Origin: Negadavirga shengliensis | GTDB taxonomy: Bacteria > Bacteroidota > Bacteroidia > Cytophagales > Cyclobacteriaceae | NCBI RefSeq assembly: GCF_042652345.1 | Contig: NZ_JBHSJJ010000003.1 | Location: 62,001 to 126,000, forward strand | DNA length: 64,000 nt | Direction: 5' to 3' | Part shown: positions 35,334-44,969 of the stretch, piece after piece | Layout: each line of letters opens with the position of its first letter | How positions within the stretch are numbered: the stretch's first letter is position 1 | Made by a program: the position numbers and the translations under genes | The notes under the pieces: generated by a model | What the model saw: the letters and a program-made list of their open reading frames with translations, nothing else | Databases searched by the model: none | Told to the model about the DNA's origin: nothing

Positions 35334-35942
35334 ATGACTATAGGAATATTAGGAGGTACTAAATTAGCTACGGCTTTAGGAAACAGGTTTATTGCACGGG
35401 GCATGGATGTAGTTTTTGGAGTGAGGGAAGGTTTTAGTACCAGAAGTGTGGAATGGAAGATACTCAGGATGAGAAAGTATTATGTGCTTAGCTACAAAGA
35501 GGCCATTGCTGATTCTGATGTGGTCATGATCTGTTGTGAAAATGAGTTTCTGCCGTTGGTGTGCAAGTACTTAAAGGAAAACGGCTCGGAGGACAAGCTT
35601 TTGGTGGATTGTACCAATGGCCAATATGATCCTGAGTTGGGCTGTAATACAACTTATATCCGAAATGAAACCGGCCATCAGAAAATTTTCAAGGCCTTTA
35701 ACAACCTCGGGCTTGACTACCCACAGTCTGACCCGCTGGATTTGATAAAGGAAACCTATTATTGTGGAGACGGGGGAGACGACAGATTATTCCTTAAAAG
35801 GTTAATAGAATGGATAGGTTTTAAGGCCATTGATGCCGGCCAGTTGAAAAATGCCTTTCTGCTGGAAGCGGTTTACCACCTGAGCAAGGAAATTTCCCAC
35901 AGTAAAAACGGAGACTGTCATTTTAAATTAATGTCAGTCTGA
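35334..35942 (+). CDS. Rossmann-fold NAD(P)-binding protein
   Basis: 202 residues. The N-terminus MTIGILGGTKLATALGNRFIARGMDVVFGVR is a dinucleotide-binding strand-loop-helix with a G-rich loop, and DSDVVMICCENEF follows as in NADP oxidoreductase/F420-dependent reductase-like proteins. The second half has KIFKAFNNLGLDYP and CGDGGDDRLFLKRLIEWIGFKAIDAG, the typical substrate half of that family. The reaction is not known. A stand-alone gene with its own probable promoter, flanked by 244 bp (upstream) of AT-rich DNA without other features. Confidence 0.72.
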   Translation: MTIGILGGTKLATALGNRFIARGMDVVFGVREGFSTRSVEWKILRMRKYYVLSYKEAIADSDVVMICCENEFLPLVCKYLKENGSEDKLLVDCTNGQYDPELGCNTTYIRNETGHQKIFKAFNNLGLDYPQSDPLDLIKETYYCGDGGDDRLFLKRLIEWIGFKAIDAGQLKNAFLLEAVYHLSKEISHSKNGDCHFKLMSV

Positions 35943-36120
35943 CTTTGTTTTAGCAGGGCTTATGGCCTAACCCGGATTGGGCTGTGTGTCGCGGTGCAAT
36001 AACTGAAGGGGCCGTGTGTTTTGCGGTATTATTTTTGTTCAATTTTTAAGACGGGTTCCCCGAATGTCCGTTTATACCAATAGGTCCTTTGGGGCTTTTT
36101 CTTCTTTAATCTTTTATGTT

Positions 36121-39105
36121 ATGAAAAAATTTGCCTTTACCATCTTCGTAATACTGGCTTTGCTGTTGGTGGCCATGGTGGCTGTTCCGTTTATATTTAA
36201 GGACAAAATCCTGGCAAAGATAGACCAGGAAATAGCTTCGACTGTCAACGCACAGGTTTATTATGACTATGATCAAATCAGTCTCAGTGTATTTAGAAGA
36301 TTTCCCAATATCGCGGCAACGGTGAGGGAATTCGGTATCAGGGGAAACCCGCCGTTTCAAAATGATACTTTGGTCCATGTGGGCAGCCTGCAGGTGGATT
36401 TTAACCTTTGGTCGGTGATTTTTGACGATTATCCCACACTTACCGGAATCCATCTGAATGATGGCAGTATGTATATCAAAGTGTTGGAGGACGGCACAGC
36501 CAATTATGATATCATGTATGAATCCAATTCAGAAGAGGTTTCTACTGAGCCCTCAGAGTTCAGGATGGGCGTGGATGTGATTGAAGTGAACAGACTTTCT
36601 TTTATATACGATGACAGGGAGACGGACTTTTTTATGGCGCTGTCCGACATGGATTTAGCCGGCAGGGCGGACTTTACCTTGGATGTTTATGATTTGTTGG
36701 CGAAGGGCCGCGGAAACATCGTCATGATGTCGCATGAAGGCACGGAGTATTTAACCAACAAAGTGATCACACTGGATTCCAAAATCAATGTGGATTTGGA
36801 GAAAATGGTTTTTGGTTTTGAAAACGCCTCTTTGGCTTTGAATGACTTTGGGTTTGGCCTTGATGGACACGTGGCAATGCCAACAGAGGACATAGAAATG
36901 GATATCCGTTTTTATGGAGAGGACAATACTTTTAAAAGTGTTTTATCGCTGGTACCTGGAATTTATACCGATTCGTTTCAGGGATTAAGAACCTCGGGTG
37001 AAATGGATTTTTCCGGGTTCGTTAAAGGAATTTACAATGAAACGTCGTTTCCTGCATTTCAGCTGGGACTGACCATAAATGAGGGAATGTTTCAGTATCC
37101 CGACCTTCCCCGTCCTGTACAGCAGGTTAATATGGACCTGCTGATTAAGAATGAAACGGGTAATATTGATTATACTGAGATCAACCTTTCCCGGTTTTCT
37201 CTCCAGTTTGGCGATCAGCCATTTTCCGGCCGGTTTTATCTTAAAGACCTCGTACATTATGACATGGACGCGCAGCTTAAAGGGAACCTTGACCTCAAAG
37301 AACTTACCGCCATTTTTCCGCTGGAAGATTTGGAGCTTCGGGGTGGTTTGGCTTTGGATGCGGTGGCCAAGGGGCGGTACGATAGTGTCAACAATATCAT
37401 ACCTGCGCTTAACGCCACTATCAATCTGTCAAACGGTTATATCAAGAGCGTCGAGTACCCGGCTCCTATTGAAAACCTGAATGTGCAAGCCAGGGCTGTC
37501 AATACCTCAGGAAAAATGAGTGATATGCTGGTAGACATTTCCTCTTTTGGTTTTGAGCTTGAAGGAGAAACGATTAATGGAAATCTTCGAATTCAGGATC
37601 TGGACCGGTTTAGCTGGGACCTGGCTGTTCACGGAGGCCTGGATTTAGGCAAGTTGGCTGCCATTTTTCCGAGCGAGGATGTCATTATGGAAGGCGTGGT
37701 CAGGGCTGACATCGACTCTGAGGGAAGCTATGCCGATGTGGAGGCAAACCGATATGACCGTCTGAAGACATCCGGGGAAATTACGTTAAGGGATTTTTAT
37801 TATGCCGATATGGATTATCCGCAGGGAATCCGGATAAGGGAAGCCCATACCGTGTTTTCACCGAACGCCATCAACTTGTCAAAATTCGATGCGCGGCTAG
37901 GGGAAAGCCCGGTTCAGGCCAGTGGGAATCTTTCCGACTATATGGCGTATTTGTTTTCAGAGAGCGGGGGTGTTTTGAAGGGACGGCTGGATATTACCTC
38001 TACCAAGTTCAATGTGAATGAATGGATGACCGGAGGAGAGCCTTCTTCAGATACCACCGCCTTGCAAGTGGTGGAACTGCCAAGAAATATTGATTTTACC
38101 ATGAATGTTAAGGCCAATGAAATCTTATATGACAACCTGGTTTTGAGAGAAGCGCAGGGAAGCATGGTGCTGAGAGATGGTATATTGACTTTCAGGGACT
38201 TTAAGACCAAAACATTAGGAGGAACCTTGGCCTTTGGCGGCAACTACAATACCCAGGATGTACTTAATCCAACATTTGATATGAATTTGAACATTGGGGA
38301 TTTTGGTGTCCAGGAGACATTTAAGTCTTTTATGACCGTGAGGGCATTTGCACCGATCGCCCAGCATGTGACCGGCAAGTTTTCCACCAATTTTTCCCTT
38401 TCCGGTGTACTGTCGCAGGATATGACGCCCGTTCTGTCTACCTTGGATGGGAAGGGCCTGATAAGAGTGGCTGAAGCTGCCGTGAAAGACAGCCCGCTTT
38501 TAAGAGGGATCACCAGCCTGTCCAATTTGAATGAAACCAGTACCATCAGCCTGCGGCCGTTAAGCATCAGTGCGGAAATCGAAGATGGGATGTTGAATGT
38601 CAGGCCTTTTGATATACGTTTATGGGATTATGAAGCCAAGGTACAGGGAAGTACCGGGTTTGATGGGAGCATCAATTACCTGGTGTCCATGCAAGTACCT
38701 GCAAGCAAATTTGGATCGCAGGTAAATAACCTGGTTTCCGGACTTGTGGGAACAGACCTTTCTTCCACCATGATCCCCTTGGCTTTTAACATTGGCGGGA
38801 GCTATAACAGACCCAATGTCCGTTTGGCTTCAGGCGACAACCTTGATTCCTACCTTACCAATGCCTTGAAATCAAGGGCATCCAATGTGAAACAAAAAGT
38901 GGAACAGGACATCGCTTCAGAATTCAAGGCGAGAGAGGACAGCCTGAAGAAAGAAGTCAAACAACGGGCGGAAGTGGCGAAAGACAGTGTCAGACAGGAA
39001 GCTGAAAAATTGGTAGATCAGACCAAAGAGAAGGCTGTAGATGAGGTAAAAAACATTTTGCGTGGGTTTACCAGAAACAAACCCAAAGAAACACCACAGG
39101 AATAG
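36121..39105 (+). CDS. AsmA-like envelope protein
   Basis: About 994 residues from the ATG at 36121, which directly precedes the membrane anchor (MKKFAFTIFVILALLLVAMV). Upstream in-frame codons lie in weakly coding sequence. The long beta-strand-rich body with VPFIFKDKILAKIDQEI, GIHLNDGSMYIKVLEDGTANYD and C-terminal IPLAFNIGGSYNRPNVRLA fits the AsmA/TamB/YhdP superfamily, which forms periplasm-spanning bridges for lipid transport to the outer membrane. The end (residues about 910-994) is highly charged and helical, a probable coiled coil. Its stop lies 6 bp from the convergent AEC gene. Confidence 0.85.
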   Translation: MKKFAFTIFVILALLLVAMVAVPFIFKDKILAKIDQEIASTVNAQVYYDYDQISLSVFRRFPNIAATVREFGIRGNPPFQNDTLVHVGSLQVDFNLWSVIFDDYPTLTGIHLNDGSMYIKVLEDGTANYDIMYESNSEEVSTEPSEFRMGVDVIEVNRLSFIYDDRETDFFMALSDMDLAGRADFTLDVYDLLAKGRGNIVMMSHEGTEYLTNKVITLDSKINVDLEKMVFGFENASLALNDFGFGLDGHVAMPTEDIEMDIRFYGEDNTFKSVLSLVPGIYTDSFQGLRTSGEMDFSGFVKGIYNETSFPAFQLGLTINEGMFQYPDLPRPVQQVNMDLLIKNETGNIDYTEINLSRFSLQFGDQPFSGRFYLKDLVHYDMDAQLKGNLDLKELTAIFPLEDLELRGGLALDAVAKGRYDSVNNIIPALNATINLSNGYIKSVEYPAPIENLNVQARAVNTSGKMSDMLVDISSFGFELEGETINGNLRIQDLDRFSWDLAVHGGLDLGKLAAIFPSEDVIMEGVVRADIDSEGSYADVEANRYDRLKTSGEITLRDFYYADMDYPQGIRIREAHTVFSPNAINLSKFDARLGESPVQASGNLSDYMAYLFSESGGVLKGRLDITSTKFNVNEWMTGGEPSSDTTALQVVELPRNIDFTMNVKANEILYDNLVLREAQGSMVLRDGILTFRDFKTKTLGGTLAFGGNYNTQDVLNPTFDMNLNIGDFGVQETFKSFMTVRAFAPIAQHVTGKFSTNFSLSGVLSQDMTPVLSTLDGKGLIRVAEAAVKDSPLLRGITSLSNLNETSTISLRPLSISAEIEDGMLNVRPFDIRLWDYEAKVQGSTGFDGSINYLVSMQVPASKFGSQVNNLVSGLVGTDLSSTMIPLAFNIGGSYNRPNVRLASGDNLDSYLTNALKSRASNVKQKVEQDIASEFKAREDSLKKEVKQRAEVAKDSVRQEAEKLVDQTKEKAVDEVKNILRGFTRNKPKETPQE

Positions 39106-39111
39106 ATCTTG

Positions 39112-40035
39112 TCATAGGGTAAACTTCAAGACATAATACCAAAACGCCAGCGTAAAAAGGGAAATGGGAATACCTAATCCGACCAACAACGAGGCCATTT
39201 TGGGTCTTAAGTTATAGCTCGAGGCAATGATGGATGAAGTAATCATGGGAGCCATGGCGGCTTCCATGACACTCACTTTATAGATCAGCTGCTCAGCAGG
39301 GTTGTTGCCAATGATCATCCCGTAAATCAGGTAAATCAGCAGAGGTGCCAAAAAAAGCTTGTGGGCGAGACCATACCACAGGTAATGGTCTTTGATGTCA
39401 TTCGTTCTGATTTTCAACTGCATGCCCACCGCGATAAGCGCAATAGGGGTCAATGTCCCTGCTAAGCTTTGCAGAATGGATTCGGCCATGCCACTCACCG
39501 GCATATTGAGCAGATTCAAAATGATGGCGAAGAGAAAGAACAAAAAGGGAGGGAAAAGCAACATCTTTTTTGAAATGTCGCGCTTGCGCATTTTTTCTGC
39601 TCCGTATATGGAAGCCACAACAATAGCCAAACTGCTCACCACGATAAATGAACCTGGCTGGTCCACCAAAATGGCAATTTTCAGACCTTCTGCCCCAAAT
39701 ATGGCCTCGATGACAGGATAACCCACAAAACCGGTGTTTGACAGCCCGCCACATATGATGAGACAGCCTATCGTATTCCTTTTCCAATTAAATTTCTTAC
39801 CCAGATAACCAAAAAATATCCAAGTAAACGTGAAAGTAATCCAAGCTACCGAAATGGGTAACAGCAAAGCCAATGTGATATCTATTTTGGAAATATGCAA
39901 AAGGGAAACAGCAGGCAAAACCACATAAATCAGGTAAGCATTGAGGGTTCTGGGCGCGTCAGCAGGAAAATCCTTCAATTTTTGAAGCAAAATGCCTATA
40001 AGAATAGAAACAGCAATCAGCGATATATTGGTCAT
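39112..40035 (-). CDS. AEC family transporter
   Basis: 307 residues, about ten hydrophobic helices in two five-helix repeats, as in auxin efflux carrier-like transporters. Motifs include YLIYVVLPAVSLLHIS, CGGLSNTGFVGYPVIEAIFG and SVMEAAMAPMITSSIIASSYN. Bacterial relatives move malate, malonate or other organic anions. Substrate unknown here. It is convergent with the AsmA-like gene with only 6 bp between. Confidence 0.88.
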   Translation of the reverse strand: MTNISLIAVSILIGILLQKLKDFPADAPRTLNAYLIYVVLPAVSLLHISKIDITLALLLPISVAWITFTFTWIFFGYLGKKFNWKRNTIGCLIICGGLSNTGFVGYPVIEAIFGAEGLKIAILVDQPGSFIVVSSLAIVVASIYGAEKMRKRDISKKMLLFPPFLFFLFAIILNLLNMPVSGMAESILQSLAGTLTPIALIAVGMQLKIRTNDIKDHYLWYGLAHKLFLAPLLIYLIYGMIIGNNPAEQLIYKVSVMEAAMAPMITSSIIASSYNLRPKMASLLVGLGIPISLFTLAFWYYVLKFTL

Positions 40036-40166
40036 GGCTTAAATTAAGCCGTAAAAGTAGATAAAATATCGCGGATAGAGGAAGGGGTAAGCATTTTAGC
40101 AAAAAAAATGGCAATTTATTATCAGATCTATAAAATCAGGGAATGGGGTTATCCTATAACCTGCCA

Positions 40167-40538
40167 TCAGATAAAACCGAAATGCTTCCTTTTCTCATTA
40201 AAAAACAGTTCCAAATCTTTGTACAGCAAACTTTCAGCCTGAGGTATCCCCGTCAAGGCGGTATTTATGTGACCCAATTCAGTTGCGGCGTTCACTTCCA
40301 GCGATTCGATCATAACAATCAACTCCTGTAAGGTGATGGGAAGGTCTGAAGTTTCCGGAGTGATATGATAATCGTTTCCATAAAAATCCACCACATCATA
40401 TAAAATCTTTCCGTCAAGAGAAGAGGCAAATATACAGATTTCCTCCCCCCATTGACTTTCAGGATAAGTCAGTTTGGCGATGAGCGTGGAAGGCCCCGTG
40501 CCATCAAAGTAAGTGTCTGGTGTGAATTCGAAATCCAT
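40167..40538 (-). CDS. Hypothetical acidic protein
   Basis: 123 residues, no signal peptide or membrane helix. It is acidic and begins MDFEFTPDTYFDGTG, with a beta-rich middle (SLDGKILYDVVDFYGNDYHI) and a helical end (ESLLYKDLELFFNEKRKHFGF). I do not recognise the family. Codon use and frame look like a real gene, with nothing on the other strand. On the minus strand TATCTTTG occurs at 40551-40544, close enough to the ATG that the transcript would be nearly leaderless, so the element may be chance. Confidence 0.6.
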   Translation of the reverse strand: MDFEFTPDTYFDGTGPSTLIAKLTYPESQWGEEICIFASSLDGKILYDVVDFYGNDYHITPETSDLPITLQELIVMIESLEVNAATELGHINTALTGIPQAESLLYKDLELFFNEKRKHFGFI

Positions 40539-40699
40539 GAATTCAAAGATAACGGATAAATAGGATTTTAAGAAAGCATTCCGGGCATGTAATTTAGGGT
40601 TGTCTAAATAAAAAATAAGACATATCTATAAAAAATATTGGATAGCTCGCATTATTTCTCTAATATTGTGCTGGGATCATAAAACCATAAGCGGATAAA

Positions 40700-41071
40700 G
40701 TGAAACTGATAAGAAAAATATTGCCGGCAGCAAGTCACGCCTTTTTGGGCCTGATGTTTCTGATGCTGGCCAATAGTATATTTTTCTATCACGAGCACGA
40801 CCTTGATTCAGGGGAAACCATCCGGCATGCCCACCCGTTTCTTTCCGAAGAGGAGGAGCAAAAAAGGGACCACACCGAGAATGAGATCATTCTCCTGGAT
40901 CTTGTTACCCATGCCCAGTATTTTTTACCGGAAAGAATAGGTTTTTGTTCGATGCTGCTGGTGGAATACCAGGAAGTCCGGTCTTTCATTTTATCGGAAG
41001 CGCCATCACTAGAGTGTATTGACACACTATCCTTACGGGGCCCCCCGTCATCCCTTTTATTTCTTTCGTAG
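40700..41071 (+). CDS. His-rich membrane-anchored protein upstream of a TonB receptor
   Basis: 123 residues from a GTG start. One hydrophobic segment (residues about 9-29; PAASHAFLGLMFLMLANSIFF) is followed by a His/acid cluster: YHEHDLDSGETIRHAHPF (30-47) and DHTENEIILLDLVTHAQ (57-73). His at 31, 33, 43, 45, 58 and 71 could bind a transition metal such as Zn or Cu. The TonB receptor gene follows about 110 bp later in the same direction, so the two may form a metal uptake or sensing unit. I do not know a named family. Confidence 0.65.
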   Translation: MKLIRKILPAASHAFLGLMFLMLANSIFFYHEHDLDSGETIRHAHPFLSEEEEQKRDHTENEIILLDLVTHAQYFLPERIGFCSMLLVEYQEVRSFILSEAPSLECIDTLSLRGPPSSLLFLS

Positions 41072-41182
41072 TCCTTTGGCTTGGCAGCCACCCTGTCAAA
41101 CAGGTATGAAAGGGAATACGCTAGATTACAAGCGATTTGCAGTTTTTTTAGGAAGTATGTCATTCAAAACCAGTTCTTTAAA

Positions 41183-43450
41183 ATGAAAATTATTATTTTA
41201 TGGGTGTTGGTGCTGGCAACCAGTGTAGCCATGGCCCAAAACGATAGTCAGTCCATTTCCGGAAAAGTTGTGGACAAAAATACAGGTGAACCCATGCCTG
41301 GCGTTTCTGTTTTTGTTCCCGAGCTGAACCGGGGAACCGTAACAAACAACCGGGGCGAATATATGATAGGATCTTTGCCCTCAAGGAGCATTTCCATTCA
41401 ATTCACTTATATGGGCTTTGCTTCTTTTATTGCCAAAGTAAACCCCTCACAAAGCAGATTCCTGACTTTAGAAATGGAAGAGACCACCACATCTGTAGAT
41501 GAGATTGTGGTTTCGGCAGCTTACGTCATGAGCAGGGAGAGCTCTCCCATATCCATTGAGAAAATAAATAGAAATGACATCCTTAAAAGTCCGGCGCCTT
41601 CATTGATGTCAGCCCTGGCTAAAACCCCTGGGGTAAGCGAGGTTTCATTGGGTCCGGGTATCAGCAAGCCCGTTATCAGAGGCCTCTCTTTCAGCCGGGT
41701 ATTGTCGGTGTATCAGGGTGCCCGTTTTGAGAACCAACAGTGGGGGGCGGATCACGGTCTTGGCCTGACTGAAACGGGCCTCTCCGGCGTAGAAATAATA
41801 AAAGGACCCGCTTCAATCATTTATGGGTCGGGAGCCATGGCAGGAGTGGTTAACCTTTTGGAGGATAATGATGCATCTCTTGGACAGACAAGCGGTGACA
41901 TCAATATGCGCGCCTATAGCAACTCGCTTGGAGGAAGGGTGGAGGCAGGAGTGAAGGGGGCGACCGATGGGGGGATAATCTGGTCATTGAGAGGCGCCTC
42001 GGAATCCCATGCAGATTACCTGGACGGTGACGGAAGCCCCGTGGGCAATACCAGGTTCAATACACAGAATATCAAGGCAGGTGTGGGCCTGCAGAAAAAA
42101 TGGGGAGATACCCGTATACGGTATACTTATCTAAAACAGCGGTTGGGCATATTGGAAGAAGATGAACCGGAAGTATTAGTGACCACCCGCAATGACAGGG
42201 AAATGCAATTGCCGTTCCAGGATGTGTCTGATCACTTTCTCAATTCGGAAACCAATGTGTTTCTGGGTGACGACAAACTGAAAGTGACTATGGGTTATCA
42301 CTGGAATTTCAGAGAGGAAATAGAAGAGGATGTCAACGAGGTCGATTTAGGACTGCGACAGCAGAACTTCATGTATGACCTTAAATATTACAAATCCATT
42401 TCCAATGATTTGGAAGCTATTTTTGGTATTCAGGGGTTCTATTTACAGAATATCAACTATGACCGTGCCCAGGAATTCCTTATTCCCGATGCCACTAAAG
42501 ACGACCGCTCCATATACGGCCTTTTGAATTATTCGAAGGAGCATTGGGTGTTGCAGGGAGGGCTTCGGTATGATTACCGGAAAGTGGATGCGGATGCCAG
42601 TGCCCAGAAGTTTTTGGATTATGGTTTTGAACTTCCCGGAGATCCTGAATCCAGGAGACTTTCCAAATCTTTTGATGGCATCACAGCCAGCGGAGGCGCC
42701 ACCTTCAGGCCCGATGACCGATGGAGGTTTCGGCTCAACGTAGCCTCCGGATTCAGAGCGCCTGATTTGGCGGAGCTGTATTCCAATGGCCCACACCCGG
42801 GCACTTCAAGATTCGAATCGGGCAATACGAGCTTTGAGAGAGAGCAAAACATACAATCGGACCTAGGGATAAGGTACAAAACGAATGACTTTTCACTGGC
42901 ACTGGAGGGTTTTTACAATCACGTCAACAATTATATTTTCTTTGCACCCACGGACGAATTTGTGGGCGACCTGACGGTCTGGAGATTTGAGCAGGACAAT
43001 GCCCGGTTATACGGGGGAGAGGCATTTTTGGATCTCCACCCTTCCAGGGCCAGATGGATATCAGGGTCCACATCCTACAGCATGGTAATAGGAAGGAGGC
43101 GGTCAGACAATACCTATCTTCCCTATATCCCCGCTTTCCGGTGGAATCAGGAAGTTTCTTTTAATTTCCGTGATTTTTCCGGATTCAGGACCCCCTATCT
43201 GAGCTTTCTTGGTTCCCTGGTATTTGATCAGAACAGACCGGCCCTGTTGGAAGCAGCCACCCCCGGTTATTATCTGCTGGGAGTGAATGTAGGCAGTAGT
43301 TTTAATATCGGCAATCAACTGATCGAAACCTATATTTCCGGAACCAATCTACTGAATGTGACCTATTTGGACCACATGTCTCTTTACAGACCTTTTGGCA
43401 TCCATCAAATAGGAAGAAATGTGGCCCTGAATGTGAAAGTGAGCTTCTGA
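41183..43450 (+). CDS. TonB-dependent receptor with carboxypeptidase-like N-domain
   Basis: About 755 residues from ATG 41183, giving a signal peptide (MKIIILWVLVLATSVAMAQ); upstream in-frame codons would put a long charged tail before it. A carboxypeptidase regulatory-like domain (ISGKVVDKNTGEPMPGVSVF) precedes the plug (SMSALAKTPGVSEVSLG, KPVIRGLSFSRVLSVYQGAR, GVEIIKGPASIIYGSGAMAG) and a 22-strand barrel that ends FGIHQIGRNVALNVKVSF with the terminal Phe. The plug phrase VIRGL...ENQQWGADHGLG is like ZnuD-type metal receptors, which, with the His-rich gene upstream, suggests a metal substrate. The assignment is tentative. Confidence 0.87.
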   Translation: MKIIILWVLVLATSVAMAQNDSQSISGKVVDKNTGEPMPGVSVFVPELNRGTVTNNRGEYMIGSLPSRSISIQFTYMGFASFIAKVNPSQSRFLTLEMEETTTSVDEIVVSAAYVMSRESSPISIEKINRNDILKSPAPSLMSALAKTPGVSEVSLGPGISKPVIRGLSFSRVLSVYQGARFENQQWGADHGLGLTETGLSGVEIIKGPASIIYGSGAMAGVVNLLEDNDASLGQTSGDINMRAYSNSLGGRVEAGVKGATDGGIIWSLRGASESHADYLDGDGSPVGNTRFNTQNIKAGVGLQKKWGDTRIRYTYLKQRLGILEEDEPEVLVTTRNDREMQLPFQDVSDHFLNSETNVFLGDDKLKVTMGYHWNFREEIEEDVNEVDLGLRQQNFMYDLKYYKSISNDLEAIFGIQGFYLQNINYDRAQEFLIPDATKDDRSIYGLLNYSKEHWVLQGGLRYDYRKVDADASAQKFLDYGFELPGDPESRRLSKSFDGITASGGATFRPDDRWRFRLNVASGFRAPDLAELYSNGPHPGTSRFESGNTSFEREQNIQSDLGIRYKTNDFSLALEGFYNHVNNYIFFAPTDEFVGDLTVWRFEQDNARLYGGEAFLDLHPSRARWISGSTSYSMVIGRRRSDNTYLPYIPAFRWNQEVSFNFRDFSGFRTPYLSFLGSLVFDQNRPALLEAATPGYYLLGVNVGSSFNIGNQLIETYISGTNLLNVTYLDHMSLYRPFGIHQIGRNVALNVKVSF

Positions 43451-43468
43451 AACTTCCTTTGCTTGTAC

Positions 43469-43521
43469 AGCCCTGTCCTCAAGCCGTCAAAATAAGACGG
43501 ATAGGACAGGGCTAATCTTTT
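43469..43521 (+). terminator. Terminator after the TonB receptor gene
   Basis: AGCCCTGTCCT (43469-43479) pairs with AGGACAGGGCT (43503-43513), and CCGTC (43484-43488) pairs with GACGG (43496-43500) inside it. The outer stem is followed by AATCTTTTT. Confidence 0.85.
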
Positions 43522-43551
43522 TCACTAAAAGACAATCATTTAATCTTACAA

Positions 43552-43582
43552 TTGGATTATACATTGTTTCCAAGTAATTTTG
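43552..43582 (+). promoter_or_regulatory. Promoter of glyA
   Basis: TTG at 43552-43554, 20-nt spacer, TAATTTTG at 43575-43582. This is a full match to the Bacteroidota consensus. The transcript would have a leader of about 95 nt. Confidence 0.75.
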
Positions 43583-43686
43583 GCTGACAAAATAAGGAGC
43601 CTGGTTTAAACTTAAGGTTTTACAGAGGCCTGAACCACTTATTACATATTTTCAATACCGAAGATAAACTTACAGCAAGATATTAA

Positions 43687-44955
43687 ATGAAAAGAGATCA
43701 GGTAATATTTGACTTAATTGCCAAAGAGGAAGACCGTCAGAAAAGAGGTATAGAATTGATCGCCTCGGAAAATTTTACAAGTAAGCAGGTCATGGAAGCT
43801 GCGGGCAGCGTACTGACCAATAAATATGCCGAAGGATTACCCAATAAGCGGTATTATGGTGGTTGTGAAGTAGTAGATGAAATTGAGCAGATAGCCATAG
43901 ACAGGGCGAAGGAGTTGTTTGGTGCCACTTGGGCCAACGTGCAGCCGCATTCCGGCGCCCAGGCCAATGCGGCGGTATTTTTAGCATGTCTCAAGGCTGG
44001 TGATGCCATTCTGGGTTTTGATCTTTCCCATGGAGGTCATTTAACCCACGGATCCCCGGTGAATTTTTCAGGAAAGCTGTATGTCCCCCATTTTTACGGT
44101 GTCGAAGAGGAAACCGGCATCATCGATTATGACAAGGTGGAGGCCAAGGCAAAAGAGGTGAAACCCAAGCTTCTTATTTGCGGGGCGTCTGCTTACAGCA
44201 GGGATTGGGACTACGAAAGGCTTCGAGCCATTGCAGATGAAGTGGGCGCGATCTTACTGGCGGATATAGCCCATCCTGCTGGACTTATCGCCAGAGGGCT
44301 TCTCAACGACCCCTTGGAACACTGCCATGTAGTGACCACCACCACCCATAAAACATTAAGAGGACCCAGAGGGGGATTGATTTTAATGAGAGAGGATTTT
44401 GACAATCCTTTTGGACTGAAAACGCCAAAAGGTGAGCTTAGAAAAATGTCCTCTCTTCTGGACTCAGGAGTGTTCCCAGGTACCCAAGGCGGGCCTTTGG
44501 AACATATCATTGCTGCAAAAGCCGTAGCTTTTCAGGAGGCCCTGTCCGATGACTATATGGACTATGTCCTTCAGGTAAAGAAGAACGCCGCTGTAATGGC
44601 AAATGCGTTTGTAGAGAAAGGTTACAAACTTATTTCCGGTGGCACAGACAATCATTTAATGCTTATTGATCTCAGAAACAAAGACCTGACAGGGAAACTT
44701 GCAGAGGAAACCTTGGGCAAGGTAGATATTACCATTAACAAAAATATGGTGCCATTTGATACCCGATCACCTTTTGTGACCTCGGGGATGCGCGTAGGAA
44801 CAGCCGCTGTGACCACACGGGGATTAAAAGAAAATGATATGTTGAAAATTGTTGATTTGATAGACAGGTCTTTGACCCACCATGATGAAGAAGCAACGCT
44901 TGAGGATATCAAAAATGAAGTCAACAATTGGATGGTTCAATTTCCTTTATATTAA
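43687..44955 (+). CDS. glyA: Serine hydroxymethyltransferase
   Basis: PLP enzyme that interconverts serine and glycine and supplies 5,10-methylene-tetrahydrofolate. 422 residues, standard length. Motifs are ELIASENFTSKQVMEAAGS, NKYAEGLPNKRYYGGCEVVD, the PLP lysine in VVTTTTHKTLRGPRGG, and the C-terminal RSPFVTSGMRVGTAAVTTRGL. A full promoter lies upstream. tatC begins 15 bp after its stop, so glyA, tatC and rpiB are likely cotranscribed. Confidence 0.97.
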   Translation: MKRDQVIFDLIAKEEDRQKRGIELIASENFTSKQVMEAAGSVLTNKYAEGLPNKRYYGGCEVVDEIEQIAIDRAKELFGATWANVQPHSGAQANAAVFLACLKAGDAILGFDLSHGGHLTHGSPVNFSGKLYVPHFYGVEEETGIIDYDKVEAKAKEVKPKLLICGASAYSRDWDYERLRAIADEVGAILLADIAHPAGLIARGLLNDPLEHCHVVTTTTHKTLRGPRGGLILMREDFDNPFGLKTPKGELRKMSSLLDSGVFPGTQGGPLEHIIAAKAVAFQEALSDDYMDYVLQVKKNAAVMANAFVEKGYKLISGGTDNHLMLIDLRNKDLTGKLAEETLGKVDITINKNMVPFDTRSPFVTSGMRVGTAAVTTRGLKENDMLKIVDLIDRSLTHHDEEATLEDIKNEVNNWMVQFPLY

Positions 44956-44969
44956 TAACATCAAATTAA

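Noticed and set aside
36016..36120. Upstream start for the AsmA-like gene
   Set aside because: The extra 35 residues precede the membrane anchor and lack coding character, while the ATG at 36121 begins a normal N-terminal anchor.
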